A stretch of 61,023 bases of DNA from an uncultured Clostridia bacterium (GCA_945877365.1 CAMCRV010000012.1:1-61023), one strand, 5' to 3'; counted from the stretch's first letter, positions 52,301 to 58,565 are shown. Translations and numbers: made by a program. Notes: a model not told the origin generated them from the sequence alone.

Positions 52301-52311
52301 TAAGCGTTCAT
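43378..52311 (-). CDS. Giant polyvalent protein 2 (zincin, MuF-C-like, ADP-ribosyltransferase-like, LPD38-like, EF-hand)
   Basis: 2977 residues; TAAGGAGG precedes ATG 52311. In order: charged helical N-terminus; Gly/Ala-rich membrane-active-type region about 380-600; low-complexity TAEQN repeats near 640-690; metalloprotease HELTHSIE near 771; MuF C-terminal-like domain starting near 1090; ADP-ribosyltransferase polyvalent domain near 1290-1430 (FGDWEK, VYHGTNGQF, WFSES, ending NPDIRYSLS); long helical region; LPD38-like domain near 2050-2350; and an EF-hand loop DADGSGKLNQRE near 2860. It lacks the methylase and helicase of giant 1. Likely injected with phage DNA. Confidence 0.87.
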   Translation of the reverse strand: MNAYQKILNEMAAATATNERAVSTGKPIYNPVPKPMSFQEFHQGYQQAKQQAIIAGASSEAARQEHIALMEPKRVANINGVYYPKGQPGGNSRLMQVGQGQQRVVLPGQQTFTRLGTGFNTGYKTEAAQQGLSYITEMKNQAKAQYDAYIASPEYTRQKEKNLRLDMLDAYSASETAGAVQPRQDQKEVELKTMVDFWTQQENAQNDRVTTMRNVQEFLSWSEEDQQKMRLFNANRAGRLAYFSASADQANTRQAYENAERLGLARAAEMELAQKYGEDKVQKIAESLSRVENEAKTNAAREKYSNVEDGFWPGLWASIEGRAYNAAGSVTGTLGQMQNLIIKPTGQYSTLDPNNLGNLPNVVGQTLTGAVAENIRGQKPTAGSEALAAIYKAGMSSADSLIRAYMGGGVKGISRALIASSAFGNAMAEYSAQGASPMEAVLMSTVDAGLEVLTEEIPLDRIIKQAEIAPASLGQWLKESAKSAVIEMGEEGTNFIGSAIAQSVILRDKSEYNQNIAQLMMQGVDYQQAKAAADREMVMQGAMTLIESAMSGGMMGGAAQAVGAARAKGLGIKLDRAGVTQENINEVIRDGLAQDPQTPAYQVAQEMQQKLSKGKSLSQYDMGRLYQSSVMTGQQGEQNTDTAEQNTITAEQNPVTAEQNNNTGVQTDNTGVESDVNAVQTGEQADTEEQGVKDIMQPEQETVVTANDEVPLEELGADWAAMLGRLGRITGRKVHAYTKPKGLQVVENGFFLNGEIWINTEGDLPHLQVFSHELTHSIEGSKLYGTLKQIALERFAQGVDIDNYRTEQKRLYEANGQTVTPEELDREIVANYVSQYLLRDEKSIRELAKKQRPIATKILNWIDGMLVKHRGSEKAEERIFLRNTRQLYAQALKETTGMRYPAADSQTTGIGQAEQTMQTGKQWTEREPRSMEEYRDYVEEMYRNGDMDEETYEQKLEMFHQMEETGELKKKFSYAGQGARTADLQSLETARQMEEQEVSAETIRQQTGWFRGDDGKWRFDTGTDNGTQEDGIENKKTPSGVDGEEEDTDSGQKQIFSSNSGYDFSKSFEQQLTDFQQGVFPERDSFVLGGTPSVLQKIGLANLPLTINQKHINESLNGTYKGSDQEKLDHTFTLRELSSLPEKIADPIAIIYDKRIGKANASESNIDVLVEMKVASGKQVICAIQVGGHGHINGLRIDTNKVATAHGNTDSITRLIDAINAHQNGEVSLFYVNKEKTTKVLKSAGNPIPRGLSSLDGFVNSIRDAKSPVKPRFENVTQSTQFKRWFGDWEKHPHTASKVVNSDGTPKIVYHGTNGQFHVFQSGKGEYWFSESDDYAEAMMEERGGGEVKAVYLNMKNPYNAKLSPGQFSDPSFERPILDYAKKNGYDGVIIENDTDDPMAKDTFYVVFNNTQIKSATDNVGTFDGQNPDIRYSLSAARNTEEETAVGETVRQNLNKKGTNYLNGVERRLMNKMADSLGVPRTVQRQELMPTLQKLVDGYLEGGRIDPEQERQLFDEIMDKAMMTNTLFYDTYRDVKDWLRNTEVSIGQEDKAGIPDYANFKNHAFGNVKIVKNGMPVAEAYRQLNQRAPELFPESITTPAEQLQRMYQVSHSIEQSKQSLDDYYGENAETAKQWFRNDMASALRDVMPDLRDVRGYANREKARRIENANVPKTVEEALEAGNDLRKARREYEKIRDKMLIDDEKERIIGKLLRGEMTPEDLQADVYKDMKPGQLLQLYEAKKAYEDLNKRMSAYKRGVKQKLRDEADSVLTDIIEWKDKPMGLLYARETMQRNVLDIVKYRAQGEKINQMYFEPVQIHEAEATRFKNDMRSLVRNMEISTKTADGDKISESAATQIVGEAMDAIAQLSKTQGSVKIGGLNMEQWQGVIDSVFADNPSLDPNKVKSNVESFRKIYDELFQRMNEVRVQFGYEPVPYRSGYFPHFSEETVDNMLVRMGFGIGVDLNADALPTSINGLTSQFKPGIQWFGNALERKGGKTTYDAVKGFDKYIEGVANVIYHTEDIQKLRALESQIRYLSTDDGIRKQVDEVRADTRLTDEEKEDKINKIYEHGRFTLSNFVNELMEYTNLLAGKKSRLDRGVESLLGRKIYSFMKKLEGKLGANMIAGNLGSAITNFIPLQQAAGRLDRGMILEGMWDSLRNMKQGDDFVYRSDFLTNRRGSEALVQTGLEKVSGWLGKPMDWIDGFTSESIVRAAYKQNIRRGLSESEAMHQADLFAAGVMADRSKGAMPTLFESRNPIFKAFTQFQLEVNNQFSEVFKDMPRQAAEEGAAVLAAMLMKYFLLAYLFNDTYEKFTGRRPAMDPFGILNDTVGDFKGYQMPNLWDAGEDLISGEGIDFTTEKVNGQKALQNLKSNVLDQLPFTSAINGGRIPMSAAVPSFTNLTKLNNEDIADEKKREIALTEAQKLGYLVAPFGYGQLQKSWKGVKALLDGGSYTVNNEGEKQLQYPIFQEDMTPGQVLQAAVMGKSSLPQAQQWAENGYKGLNAKQTALYQDLIDAGTKDKVAYDVIQKMAEAEKTEEKSKNQNMLEVLLGMDLSPKARAMTYERSIDKSKTKTFMEENRDNEEVYTTAPEVENAQAKENETVTIAKIREIQRADISDDAKAALYYGMVASDETRELMDKMTDEGASGAEVAKTLMQIQDADRLKGTEKSTAKRNAIADSNLEEEHKLELYRKKISDSKEDEISQFRAAGMDLDTFIEVQNEYSRIKDTGKKASQQAQDFSYWLEKQNLTDRQKKTAKDCFTFYSMVPADAKYFNQAVEAGVDADKAYEVVNKITALKPKAGSNSVSDAQKLRVIVDSGLSEKDMVKMVQSASISTTMKTRLPILVDNGVSIQKQLQFWEKIFDFDADGSGKLNQREVRACLDSFPGGNNNPLEALMGITSSSGPAWTTAEKAAMWQSYNKQFSARKNPYDRKVGEKVKADINAAGEKDKEQEEKQTDKASTGLSTGNAEVDRILGLR
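50332..50402 (-). repeat. 21-bp tandem repeats within giant gene 2
   Basis: TGTTCCGCTGTA recurs every 21 bp (three full copies plus a part), encoding a 7-residue TAEQN-type repeat. An unstructured linker; a likely site of copy-number change. Confidence 0.75.
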
Positions 52312-52321
52312 ATGCTCCTCC

Positions 52322-53326
52322 TTACGAATTTCTGTACCACATCTTATCTGCCGCTGTCATCTTCCCCGTGTCATTACGGTTCTGCACCTTCTGAGCAGTC
52401 AATGCCGCAGACAACTGCTTGATTCTGGCATCTTGTGATTTCTTATACGCCTTCAATGCAGCAGCGTCGATTTTATCTCCTCCGCCACCTCCGCTGTAGT
52501 ATCCTCCATCTCCGCCACCACCAGAGCTTGCCGCCTGAATGGCCTCCATGTTGTCCAGAAATGTGGTGATCCCCGGTGCCGTGTAGCCCAGTCCCTTGAA
52601 CATCTCCCGCAGCGCAGGAATCCCCATGGTTCCTGCATAGGTGTTATACAGGTTGATGGCGCTCTGCATATCCTCCCTGTCCTTCTGGATCTGGTTCAGG
52701 TAGGCCGTGTAGTCGAAGTCCCTCTCATCCGTCAGTGCCCCCAGCTGGCTGATGTTCTTCTGGAACTCCTGCAAATACCGCTGGTAGGCCGTCTGTTCCA
52801 GCTCTGCCTCCCGGTCAGCAAGCTGGGTCAGGTAGTTGTTGCCTGCCTGCTGTGCCGCCGTCACCGCGTAGGAGCTTGCCACGCCCCCGCTTCCAGCCGC
52901 AGCCTTTGCCATGGTGTCCTCTCTGGCTCTCTCCGCCTCCCGAAGGTAGCGTTTGCGCACCGCTGCCGCGCTGGCGTTGTTGGGGTCATAGCTGAAGCTC
53001 CCCCCGTTTACCACCTTCTGCTGTATATCGTCCAGCTGATCCTGCTTTCCGAAGGTAAAGGAGCCTGTGCTCCCTGCCCCGTCCGTGGTGGAGGCTGCCG
53101 CCCCGGTGGTCAGCCCTCCTTAAACCTTTCTCAGCTGGTTCTGTGCCTCCTGTGCCAGCAGCTTCTGCTCTGTGGTGCTTGCGCTGTTGATGTCCTGCTG
53201 CAGCTTCACCATGCTCAGCCCAAACTCCGGGTTCTTCTGCACCAGCCCCAGATCATCCTGGCTGAACATATCCATCACCCCTGCACCGTTGGCAGCGGTT
53301 ACAAAATCATCATAGGTGTATGCCAT
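52322..53326 (-). pseudogene. Ejection-type virion protein interrupted by an in-frame TAA
   Basis: One reading frame from ATG 53326 (MAYTYDDFVTAANGAGVMD) to 52322 (MWYRNS), broken only by TAA at 53120-53122. The codons after the stop continue in frame (GGLTTGAAS...FTFGKQDQLDDIQ) with no ATG, GTG or TTG start near the AAGGAGG that overlaps the stop. Homologous phage proteins are continuous and typically have a tyrosine here (LRK-x-YG), so TAC/TAT to TAA is the simplest change. The middle is helical; the end has GGGGDGGYYSGGGGG. Counterpart of 18117-19106. Confidence 0.75.
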
Positions 53327-53339
53327 TTTACCTTCCTCC

Positions 53340-55007
53340 TTATTCCTGATTCTTCACATGGCTCTGCTGGTAGTATTCTCTTGTGATTTCCAGAATCTTC
53401 ACCTGATTGTCCGTCTCCTGGCTGCAGTACCGCGTTCCCTCTATGCGGATCTCATACTGCCGAACCGCCCCGATTCCGATGCTTGCATAGGCGTTCTGAT
53501 TTTGGATACTCTCCACAAGTCCCGATTGTCCTTTTGTTCCGCCCCATCCTGTCCATCCCTGCCCGTCCAGCCTGATCCGGATTCCGATGGGATGGGATGC
53601 CCGGATATGCAGCCGCTTCACCGACCTGCGGTACATACTCCGCCCCGTGGTCACATTGTTGTAGGTACTGTTGTCCGTGAAGGGTGCAAACTGCGCCCAG
53701 AACTCCACACTTTCCTCCATCTGCGCCCCCTGCGGCACATTGGCGGCATCTCCGTTCAGCCAGATCTCCCCCTTGTCGTTGAGCCAGTAAAGATCCATTC
53801 CGATTCTGGCAAACTGTACCGCATGGGTGTCGTCCTCCCGGCTCCACTGGCTGCACCTTGTGTCAAATACATACATCCCCCACTGTCCGTTTTCGTCCTC
53901 CATGGAGATGTAGTATTTCACCCCATTGCTTCCTGCCACTGCGTTTCGGAATCTCCGCTCCCCCAGCTTCTTGGAGATCAGCGTGGGAATGCCGCCGCTG
54001 TAGGCCACCACCCCATTCAGCCCCAGCCAGAACAGCGTCTCCCCGGCTACGGCAAGGCTGTCTCCGCTCCCCGGCTCCACGCCCATTGTTGCGCTGCTCA
54101 GCAGCTGAAAGTTACTTGGGTAGCTTCCGTATACCTTGTAGATTTTGTCCTCCTTGAAAAGCTGTGGAAAGCCCTTGTAGCTCACCGCACCGCTGAACCG
54201 CCCCGGGGATTCCGGCATCACAGTCCAGCTGTCGCTTTCCAGCCCATCGAAGACATTCCAGTTGGTTGGGTCTCCCGGCTTGCTGGCGTATACGGTCTTC
54301 CCGTCTGTGCCCCACAGCCGGTTCTCATTCTCCGTCATGGCGATCATGTCCGGCACGGTTCTCTCGATGGTGATTGTCCCGGTCTCCGTCACTGGCTCCT
54401 CCCCCTTCAGGGTGAAGGTGTTCTCGTAGAAATGCATGGTGTCCCCGGCAATTTCCCGGATAATCGGGGTCTTATTGTTCTTTGGCTCTGCCGTGCATCC
54501 ACTGATGGTCACGGCATCCCCCTCTTTGAAGTAGTCCCCCCAGTTTACGCCCTCTGCCCGGATTGCGTTGGCCTTGGCATTCTCGTCATACAGCTTTCCG
54601 TCCTGAAACACCGCCCCGGTGCCTTCCCATTTGCTTCCCATACCGGTCATGGTTCCGTCCTCGGTGTTGAAGATCAGCTTGTCCGGCAGAATCAGAATCC
54701 GCTTTCCCATAGTGCAGAAGCGTTTCTTCCCAGGCGTGACCTCCGCCACCTTCTGCCCATCGTAATAGAATCCGCTTCCGTCCACCCATCCCAGCTTGTC
54801 CAGTGCCACCAGTCCCCCGGGATCATTCAGCTTCCCGATTTTGTATCTCGGCAGACGGCTGGCCAGCACCGGGTAGTGGTCTGTGCACATATTTTCCATG
54901 TCCCATATCTCGCCGTCTCTGGCTCCCTGGGTGTGGTTCATCCCTCCGAACTGCACCTGTGTTGCCATTCGGTTCCGCTTCACATACTGCATACTCGGCA
55001 GTCTCAT
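53340..55007 (-). CDS. Nozzle / tail hub-like protein, prophage 2
   Basis: 555 residues, AAGGAGG before ATG 55007. Repeated Trp/Gly beta blades (ENRLWGTDGKTV, SWTVMPESPG, LFWLGLNGVV) suggest a beta-propeller. Divergent homologue of 21973-23736, keeping DMENMCTDHYPVLASR and the DQLEIT-like C-terminal beta sandwich. Lies before the broken ejection gene as in prophage 1 (with other tail genes lost or never present). Confidence 0.6.
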   Translation of the reverse strand: MRLPSMQYVKRNRMATQVQFGGMNHTQGARDGEIWDMENMCTDHYPVLASRLPRYKIGKLNDPGGLVALDKLGWVDGSGFYYDGQKVAEVTPGKKRFCTMGKRILILPDKLIFNTEDGTMTGMGSKWEGTGAVFQDGKLYDENAKANAIRAEGVNWGDYFKEGDAVTISGCTAEPKNNKTPIIREIAGDTMHFYENTFTLKGEEPVTETGTITIERTVPDMIAMTENENRLWGTDGKTVYASKPGDPTNWNVFDGLESDSWTVMPESPGRFSGAVSYKGFPQLFKEDKIYKVYGSYPSNFQLLSSATMGVEPGSGDSLAVAGETLFWLGLNGVVAYSGGIPTLISKKLGERRFRNAVAGSNGVKYYISMEDENGQWGMYVFDTRCSQWSREDDTHAVQFARIGMDLYWLNDKGEIWLNGDAANVPQGAQMEESVEFWAQFAPFTDNSTYNNVTTGRSMYRRSVKRLHIRASHPIGIRIRLDGQGWTGWGGTKGQSGLVESIQNQNAYASIGIGAVRQYEIRIEGTRYCSQETDNQVKILEITREYYQQSHVKNQE

Positions 55008-55017
55008 AGCTTCCTCC

Positions 55018-55533
55018 TTATACCGTGCTTCCGTTTACAGTCACATTCCCCACCAGCTTCACGCTCACGCCTGTCCCTCCTATGGTAATGCTCCCGTCCT
55101 CTCCGATGGTTACGGCCTGCCCCAGCTCGTCCAGTGCAATCTGTGCCTGTCCCACCTGCTCCTCAAGCCCCTGCACCAGCGCTTCCATGCTGCCCTTCCA
55201 GCTCTGCACCGTAGCCAGATCCGTTTCGTTCTCCGTCACCCGGGCAGCCAGATTCCGTATCCGCTCGTCCAGCTTCTCAAGGTCAGCCACCACCGCCAGA
55301 AGCTCCTTGTCTGTGCTGTCCACCGCATCGGCCACCTCTTTTGTGGTGTCCTTCTGGAAATTCTTCATAGCCTTCTGGTTCCAGTTGCTTGCTTCCAGAT
55401 TGCTCAGCTGGTATTTCAGGCTCTCCACCAGAATGGGAATGAAGTTGTGCAGCTCCATTACCATCTGCCATGTGCTTTCCCTGCCTGTGATGGTAGGCAT
55501 ATTGTTGTCGATGCTCAGCCAGTTGCTCGCCAT
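55018..55533 (-). CDS. Tail protein with coiled coil, prophage 2
   Basis: 171 residues. N-terminal segment MASNWLSIDNNMPTITGRES, a long coiled coil (about 50-135) and a short beta end (TIGEDGSITIGGTGVSVKLVG) resembling a trimeric stalk with a knob. Encoded 10 bases before the nozzle start. Positional counterpart of 21245-21976. Confidence 0.65.
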   Translation of the reverse strand: MASNWLSIDNNMPTITGRESTWQMVMELHNFIPILVESLKYQLSNLEASNWNQKAMKNFQKDTTKEVADAVDSTDKELLAVVADLEKLDERIRNLAARVTENETDLATVQSWKGSMEALVQGLEEQVGQAQIALDELGQAVTIGEDGSITIGGTGVSVKLVGNVTVNGSTV

Positions 55534-55552
55534 ATGTTCCTCCTTGCAAAAA

Positions 55553-55574
55553 GGGGCTGGCTATCCGCCAGCCC
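55553..55574 (-). terminator. Terminator downstream of the prophage 2 lysis cassette
   Basis: GGGGCTGGC and GCCAGCCCC form a 9-bp stem with a 4-base loop; on the minus strand it is followed by TTTTTGC. Separates lysis from tail genes, so expression of the latter may need read-through. Confidence 0.8.
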
Positions 55575-55632
55575 CACGCTGTATTCCCCTGTCATTGCGA
55601 ACCAGTGATCACACTGGTGTGGCAATCCGTCC

Positions 55633-56091
55633 TTATTCCTGCTGCTTCTCTCCCATAGCCTCCACGGCCTTCGCCCCGGCTTCCAGCAGCTTCACCAGCC
55701 ACCCGGGGACGCTGGCACCCATCTTCACGGCATTCTCCAAAATACTGCCCAGCTCCGTAATGATGTACCACGCCAGTACCAGCGGCAGGATCACACCCGG
55801 CCACTGAATCGTCACCGCCGGAATGTTTTCGCAGATAATCAGCATAATAATGTCCGCCATGCCGGATACTGCCACCACAAGGATCATGCCGCCCTTGTGC
55901 CACAGCCCCTGCCGGGCTACCGCGCTGCTCCACTTGCCCTCCTTGCAGGCCGCCATGGTGCCGGAGATGTAGTCAAGAGCCATGGCGATGACCCATGCCA
56001 CCATCATAATGCCCTTCCAGCCCAGCAGCTCCCCCAGCGCTGTGAAGAACACCACCAACGCCGCTTTCCATGCCAACATTGTTTCCTTCAT
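55633..56091 (-). CDS. Phage holin (second copy)
   Basis: 152 residues, same N-terminus as 529-987 (MKETMLAWKAALVVFF) and only a few substitutions across the length; ends MGEKQQE. Four hydrophobic segments, PF05105-type. GGAGGAG precedes ATG 56091. Probably still functional, and able to complement or interfere with the lysis timing of prophage 1. Confidence 0.9.
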   Translation of the reverse strand: MKETMLAWKAALVVFFTALGELLGWKGIMMVAWVIAMALDYISGTMAACKEGKWSSAVARQGLWHKGGMILVVAVSGMADIIMLIICENIPAVTIQWPGVILPLVLAWYIITELGSILENAVKMGASVPGWLVKLLEAGAKAVEAMGEKQQE

Positions 56092-56096
56092 TTGAT

Positions 56097-56321
56097 TCTC
56101 CTCCTTTACTCCACGATCATCCAGTCATCTGCCAGCATATCCGCCTGAGAAGCCAGCCAGCCAACCTGTCTGCCGCGTGTGCCAACAAACACCAGAGCCT
56201 GACTGTCAATGTCAAGGTGCTGCACAGGCCGAACCGGAATGTCGCCGGGAGCAGTATAGGAAAAATCGTGTCCCAGCTCGACATATTGATTCTTCCCATT
56301 CCAGCCTGCCCGGGCAATCTT
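56097..56321. repeat. Long direct repeat shared by the two lysis cassettes (right copy)
   Basis: Matches 1283-1507 with one visible mismatch over 225 bp. See left copy. Confidence 0.9.
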
Positions 56322-56543
56322 CTTTCCCATCTTCGCCGCCTCAATGGCCAGACCGAAGTTCATGCCGGAAGTCTCCCGGTAGGCTGCCTCGAACACATCC
56401 TTGGGAGACCAGCTCTCATAGCCGTCAGGGTAGATGACCTTGTAGCCGTCCTCAAACCCACGGTCAGCAAGGCAGTTTTCTGCGGGAACCTTTCGCATCT
56501 TAGGCTCCGCCTGAATGATCTTGGTTCCAATGTACTGTTTCAT
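56106..56543 (-). CDS. Tad2-like (DUF2829) domain protein, second copy
   Basis: 145 residues. The C-terminal DUF2829 domain is identical or nearly so to that at 1292-1744, but residues 15-36 differ completely (KMRKVPAENCLADRGF here), so a variable segment lies between two conserved ones (IGTKIIQAEP and DGYKV-YPDGYESW). GGAGG before the start. Located between endolysin and holin. Thoeris inhibition is inferred from family membership. Confidence 0.8.
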   Translation of the reverse strand: MKQYIGTKIIQAEPKMRKVPAENCLADRGFEDGYKVIYPDGYESWSPKDVFEAAYRETSGMNFGLAIEAAKMGKKIARAGWNGKNQYVELGHDFSYTAPGDIPVRPVQHLDIDSQALVFVGTRGRQVGWLASQADMLADDWMIVE

Positions 56544-56573
56544 AAAATAATCCTCCTAAGTAAAATTGATTTC

Positions 56574-57239
56574 TTATCCATATGTAAACCGGTTCACAAA
56601 CCCACGGTTCCACATGCCTGCATGGATGCCCCAGCTGTACACGCCGATTTCGCCGTCTGTGATATGCCGGCTGACAACGGCCAGCAGCTTCTCCTTGTCC
56701 CGGCAGTGCAGATCCAGTGCGTTTCCGGTCATGTGCAGGCTTGCATATGCGCCGCCGACTTCGGAGTTGTGGATGCTGCACCGGTACCCGGAGCCTCCAG
56801 CCTGTGCGATTTGGATTGGTTCCCCGTAGTCATCCCGAATAAGCTGGAACATCTCCACCATCTGCTTGCTGATGATGGATTCCCGGCAGCACCCATTTCC
56901 CTGACAGTGGATTTCATGCGCCCAAAGATTTTTGGACAGCTGCACATCCACCCCCCGGGGAATGTGATAGCAGCCATCGGATTGCAGGTATTTGGCAGCA
57001 TCATCAGATGCAGCTGTTAAGTTTTCCTTAACAGCTTCCTCCGGCATACCGTAGGCCACAGCGTGGCGTAGTGCCTTATCCGTTTCCTGCCCTGCCAGCC
57101 CGTCCACCACGATGCCGCCGAAGTCCTCCTGAAACCGCTCAACAGCCGCTTTGGTCTGCTGCCCATAGATGCCGTCTATGTTCCCGGAGTAATAACCCAG
57201 ATACGCCAGCAGGTTTTGTCGCTGCTTTATGGATGCCAC
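56574..57239 (-). CDS. Endolysin: peptidoglycan-binding plus M15 peptidase (second copy)
   Basis: 221 residues; near-identical to 1774-2436 except the linker at 63-85 (EEAVKENLTAASDDAAKYL here). Zinc ligands are intact (SLHMTGNALDLHC; WGIHAG). Probably active. The 192-bp tract 56692-56883 appears identical to 1892-2083. Confidence 0.92.
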   Translation of the reverse strand: MASIKQRQNLLAYLGYYSGNIDGIYGQQTKAAVERFQEDFGGIVVDGLAGQETDKALRHAVAYGMPEEAVKENLTAASDDAAKYLQSDGCYHIPRGVDVQLSKNLWAHEIHCQGNGCCRESIISKQMVEMFQLIRDDYGEPIQIAQAGGSGYRCSIHNSEVGGAYASLHMTGNALDLHCRDKEKLLAVVSRHITDGEIGVYSWGIHAGMWNRGFVNRFTYG

Positions 57240-57240
57240 A

Positions 57241-57531
57241 CTATGTCCTCCTTAAATGCTGCTGTGCAGCAGCCTTTTTCACCTTTTTCATCTTCTGCTT
57301 ATCGTTAAATCCATACCGTTCCGCTTTGTCTGCGTTCCCGATAGTATAATAATTCTCCATCAGGAAAATAAGGTCATTTGTTTGCGTAAGCATCGGTTCG
57401 AGATCTCTAATTCGCCGTTTAAGCCAGAATGCTTTCTCCGGAGATGTCTCCGTCGCCAACTCAGCCCTGAGCATCCGCAGCCGTTCACGCAGCATTTTCG
57501 CAGACCGCTTGTATTCATCGACCGGAAACAC
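57241..57531 (-). CDS. Helical protein in the prophage 2 lysis cassette, unknown
   Basis: 96 residues, highly charged (MFPVDEYKRSAKMLRERLRML), mostly helical, with a basic C-terminus (KMKKVKKAAAQQHLRRT). Lies between the Spo0A-C-type gene and the endolysin; absent from prophage 1. A small accessory gene, possibly working with its neighbour. No family recognised. Confidence 0.6.
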   Translation of the reverse strand: MFPVDEYKRSAKMLRERLRMLRAELATETSPEKAFWLKRRIRDLEPMLTQTNDLIFLMENYYTIGNADKAERYGFNDKQKMKKVKKAAAQQHLRRT

Positions 57532-57573
57532 AGCATCACCTCCCGAGATTCTGCGAATGGCTTCTGATCCGGT

Positions 57574-58071
57574 TTATTTCCCGGTTTTCATCCGCTGCTT
57601 TACCACATTGGCCATCCTGGCAATAAACTGTCCATTGGTTGGATTTCCCGTGTTTTCGCGCACAGTGTTTCCAAAATACTTCATCTGCGCGCTCTGGTCA
57701 CCGCGCTGCCATGTAATCTCAATAAGATTTCGGATACTTCGCTCCACCCGTCCAGCCGTGGTGTTGAATTCCGCCCCCAATCTGGGGTAAAGCCCTAATG
57801 TAAGGTTGCCCATCATCTTGTAGTCGCTGATCACAAGCATGATGCCCCGAACCGCATATGCAAAACCGTTCAGATGATCCGGCGCACCCAGATCCAGCAG
57901 CACCTGCCGAATTAACGCTTCCGGATCTTCATACACATATCCTTCGCATTCCGCGATATACTCTCCCTCCATGAGATCCCAGAGCCGTTTCCGTGCTTCC
58001 TCCATCTGTTTTTCATTCTGTGCCAGCAAAAGCTGCGCAATTGCGTTGATTTTCAACTCAATGCCAATCAT
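57574..58071 (-). CDS. Spo0A C-terminal DNA-binding-domain protein (phage-encoded)
   Basis: 165 residues; start ATG 58071 overlaps the preceding TGA (ATGA). Residues about 55-160 match the Spo0A_C effector domain: LLDLGAPDHLNGFAY, LYPRLGAEFNTTAGRVERS, then IEITWQRGD, FGNTV and GNPTNGQFIA, which include the conserved recognition helix NTT-x-RVER-IR. There is no receiver domain; the first 50 residues form a helical hairpin. It sits in the lysis cassette and has no counterpart in prophage 1. Binding to Spo0A boxes and interference with host sporulation is plausible but inferred. Confidence 0.88.
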   Translation of the reverse strand: MIGIELKINAIAQLLLAQNEKQMEEARKRLWDLMEGEYIAECEGYVYEDPEALIRQVLLDLGAPDHLNGFAYAVRGIMLVISDYKMMGNLTLGLYPRLGAEFNTTAGRVERSIRNLIEITWQRGDQSAQMKYFGNTVRENTGNPTNGQFIARMANVVKQRMKTGK

Positions 58072-58247
58072 AAAGTAACCCCGTATTTCGCAAGGATAGC
58101 AATGAAATCCTCCGTCAGCACCTTTTTCAGCTGGCCGGATGGCAGCTTGGCAAAGGCTTCTGCCATGGCGCGCATATCTGCCGCCGCGCTTTCGTCCGCC
58201 TGAATCTCCACCAGCCGCACCTTTGCCGCCTTTGTCCACTTATTCAT
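58068..58247 (-). CDS. Small conserved phage protein (homologue of 2433-2615)
   Basis: 59 residues (MNKWTKAAKVRLVEIQADES; ends LAKYGVTL). Shares K-W-A-K-RLVEI and GQLKKVLT-ILAKYGV with its prophage 1 homologue. The stop overlaps the Spo0A-C gene start by 4 bp, and the start overlaps the previous stop. In prophage 1 the homologue is coupled directly to the endolysin, so here two genes have been inserted between them. Confidence 0.75.
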   Translation of the reverse strand: MNKWTKAAKVRLVEIQADESAAADMRAMAEAFAKLPSGQLKKVLTEDFIAILAKYGVTL

Positions 58248-58554
58248 CCGCGCTCACCCCCAGCATCTCCAGCGCAGCCTTTGCATCCGCAAGCTCCGCC
58301 TCCATATCCGCCAACTGTTGCAGCTCGTACTCCCTCTGGGCAGCATCCAGCGAATCCCACGGCTTCCACGGAGACAGCATTTCACCACGGTATACCGTGC
58401 CATCCGGTGCTGTCCACGAATGTCCATCCGGGATGTAGCGATAGCCGTTGATATAGGTAGGGCATTTACCATCAAAGTGATCAACATCCACTGCCGCCAG
58501 ATTACCGCCATTTTCTGCATGGCAGATATAGTTTTCATCCAAAAAAACAATCAC
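58240..58554 (-). CDS. Conserved small tail-fibre-associated protein (homologue of 2718-3017)
   Basis: 104 residues; start taken at GTG 58554 (IVFLDENYICHAENGG), 7 bases after GGAGG. An ATG at 58578 lies inside the tail-fibre remnant and has no site. Conserved block YINGYRYIPDGHSWTAPDGT (cut here) and an acidic C-terminal helix. Same position after a tail-fibre gene as in prophage 1. Confidence 0.75.
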   Translation of the reverse strand: MIVFLDENYICHAENGGNLAAVDVDHFDGKCPTYINGYRYIPDGHSWTAPDGTVYRGEMLSPWKPWDSLDAAQREYELQQLADMEAELADAKAALEMLGVSADE

Positions 58555-58565
58555 GCACACCCCTC

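Noticed and set aside
53014-53014. GTG 53014 as the start of a separate gene
   Set aside because: No Shine-Dalgarno before it, and the upstream codons are in frame with the preceding gene across a single TAA, so an interrupted gene is simpler.
53120-53122. Phage stop-codon reassignment of TAA
   Set aside because: Other phage genes in the window end normally at TAA; one interrupted gene does not support recoding.
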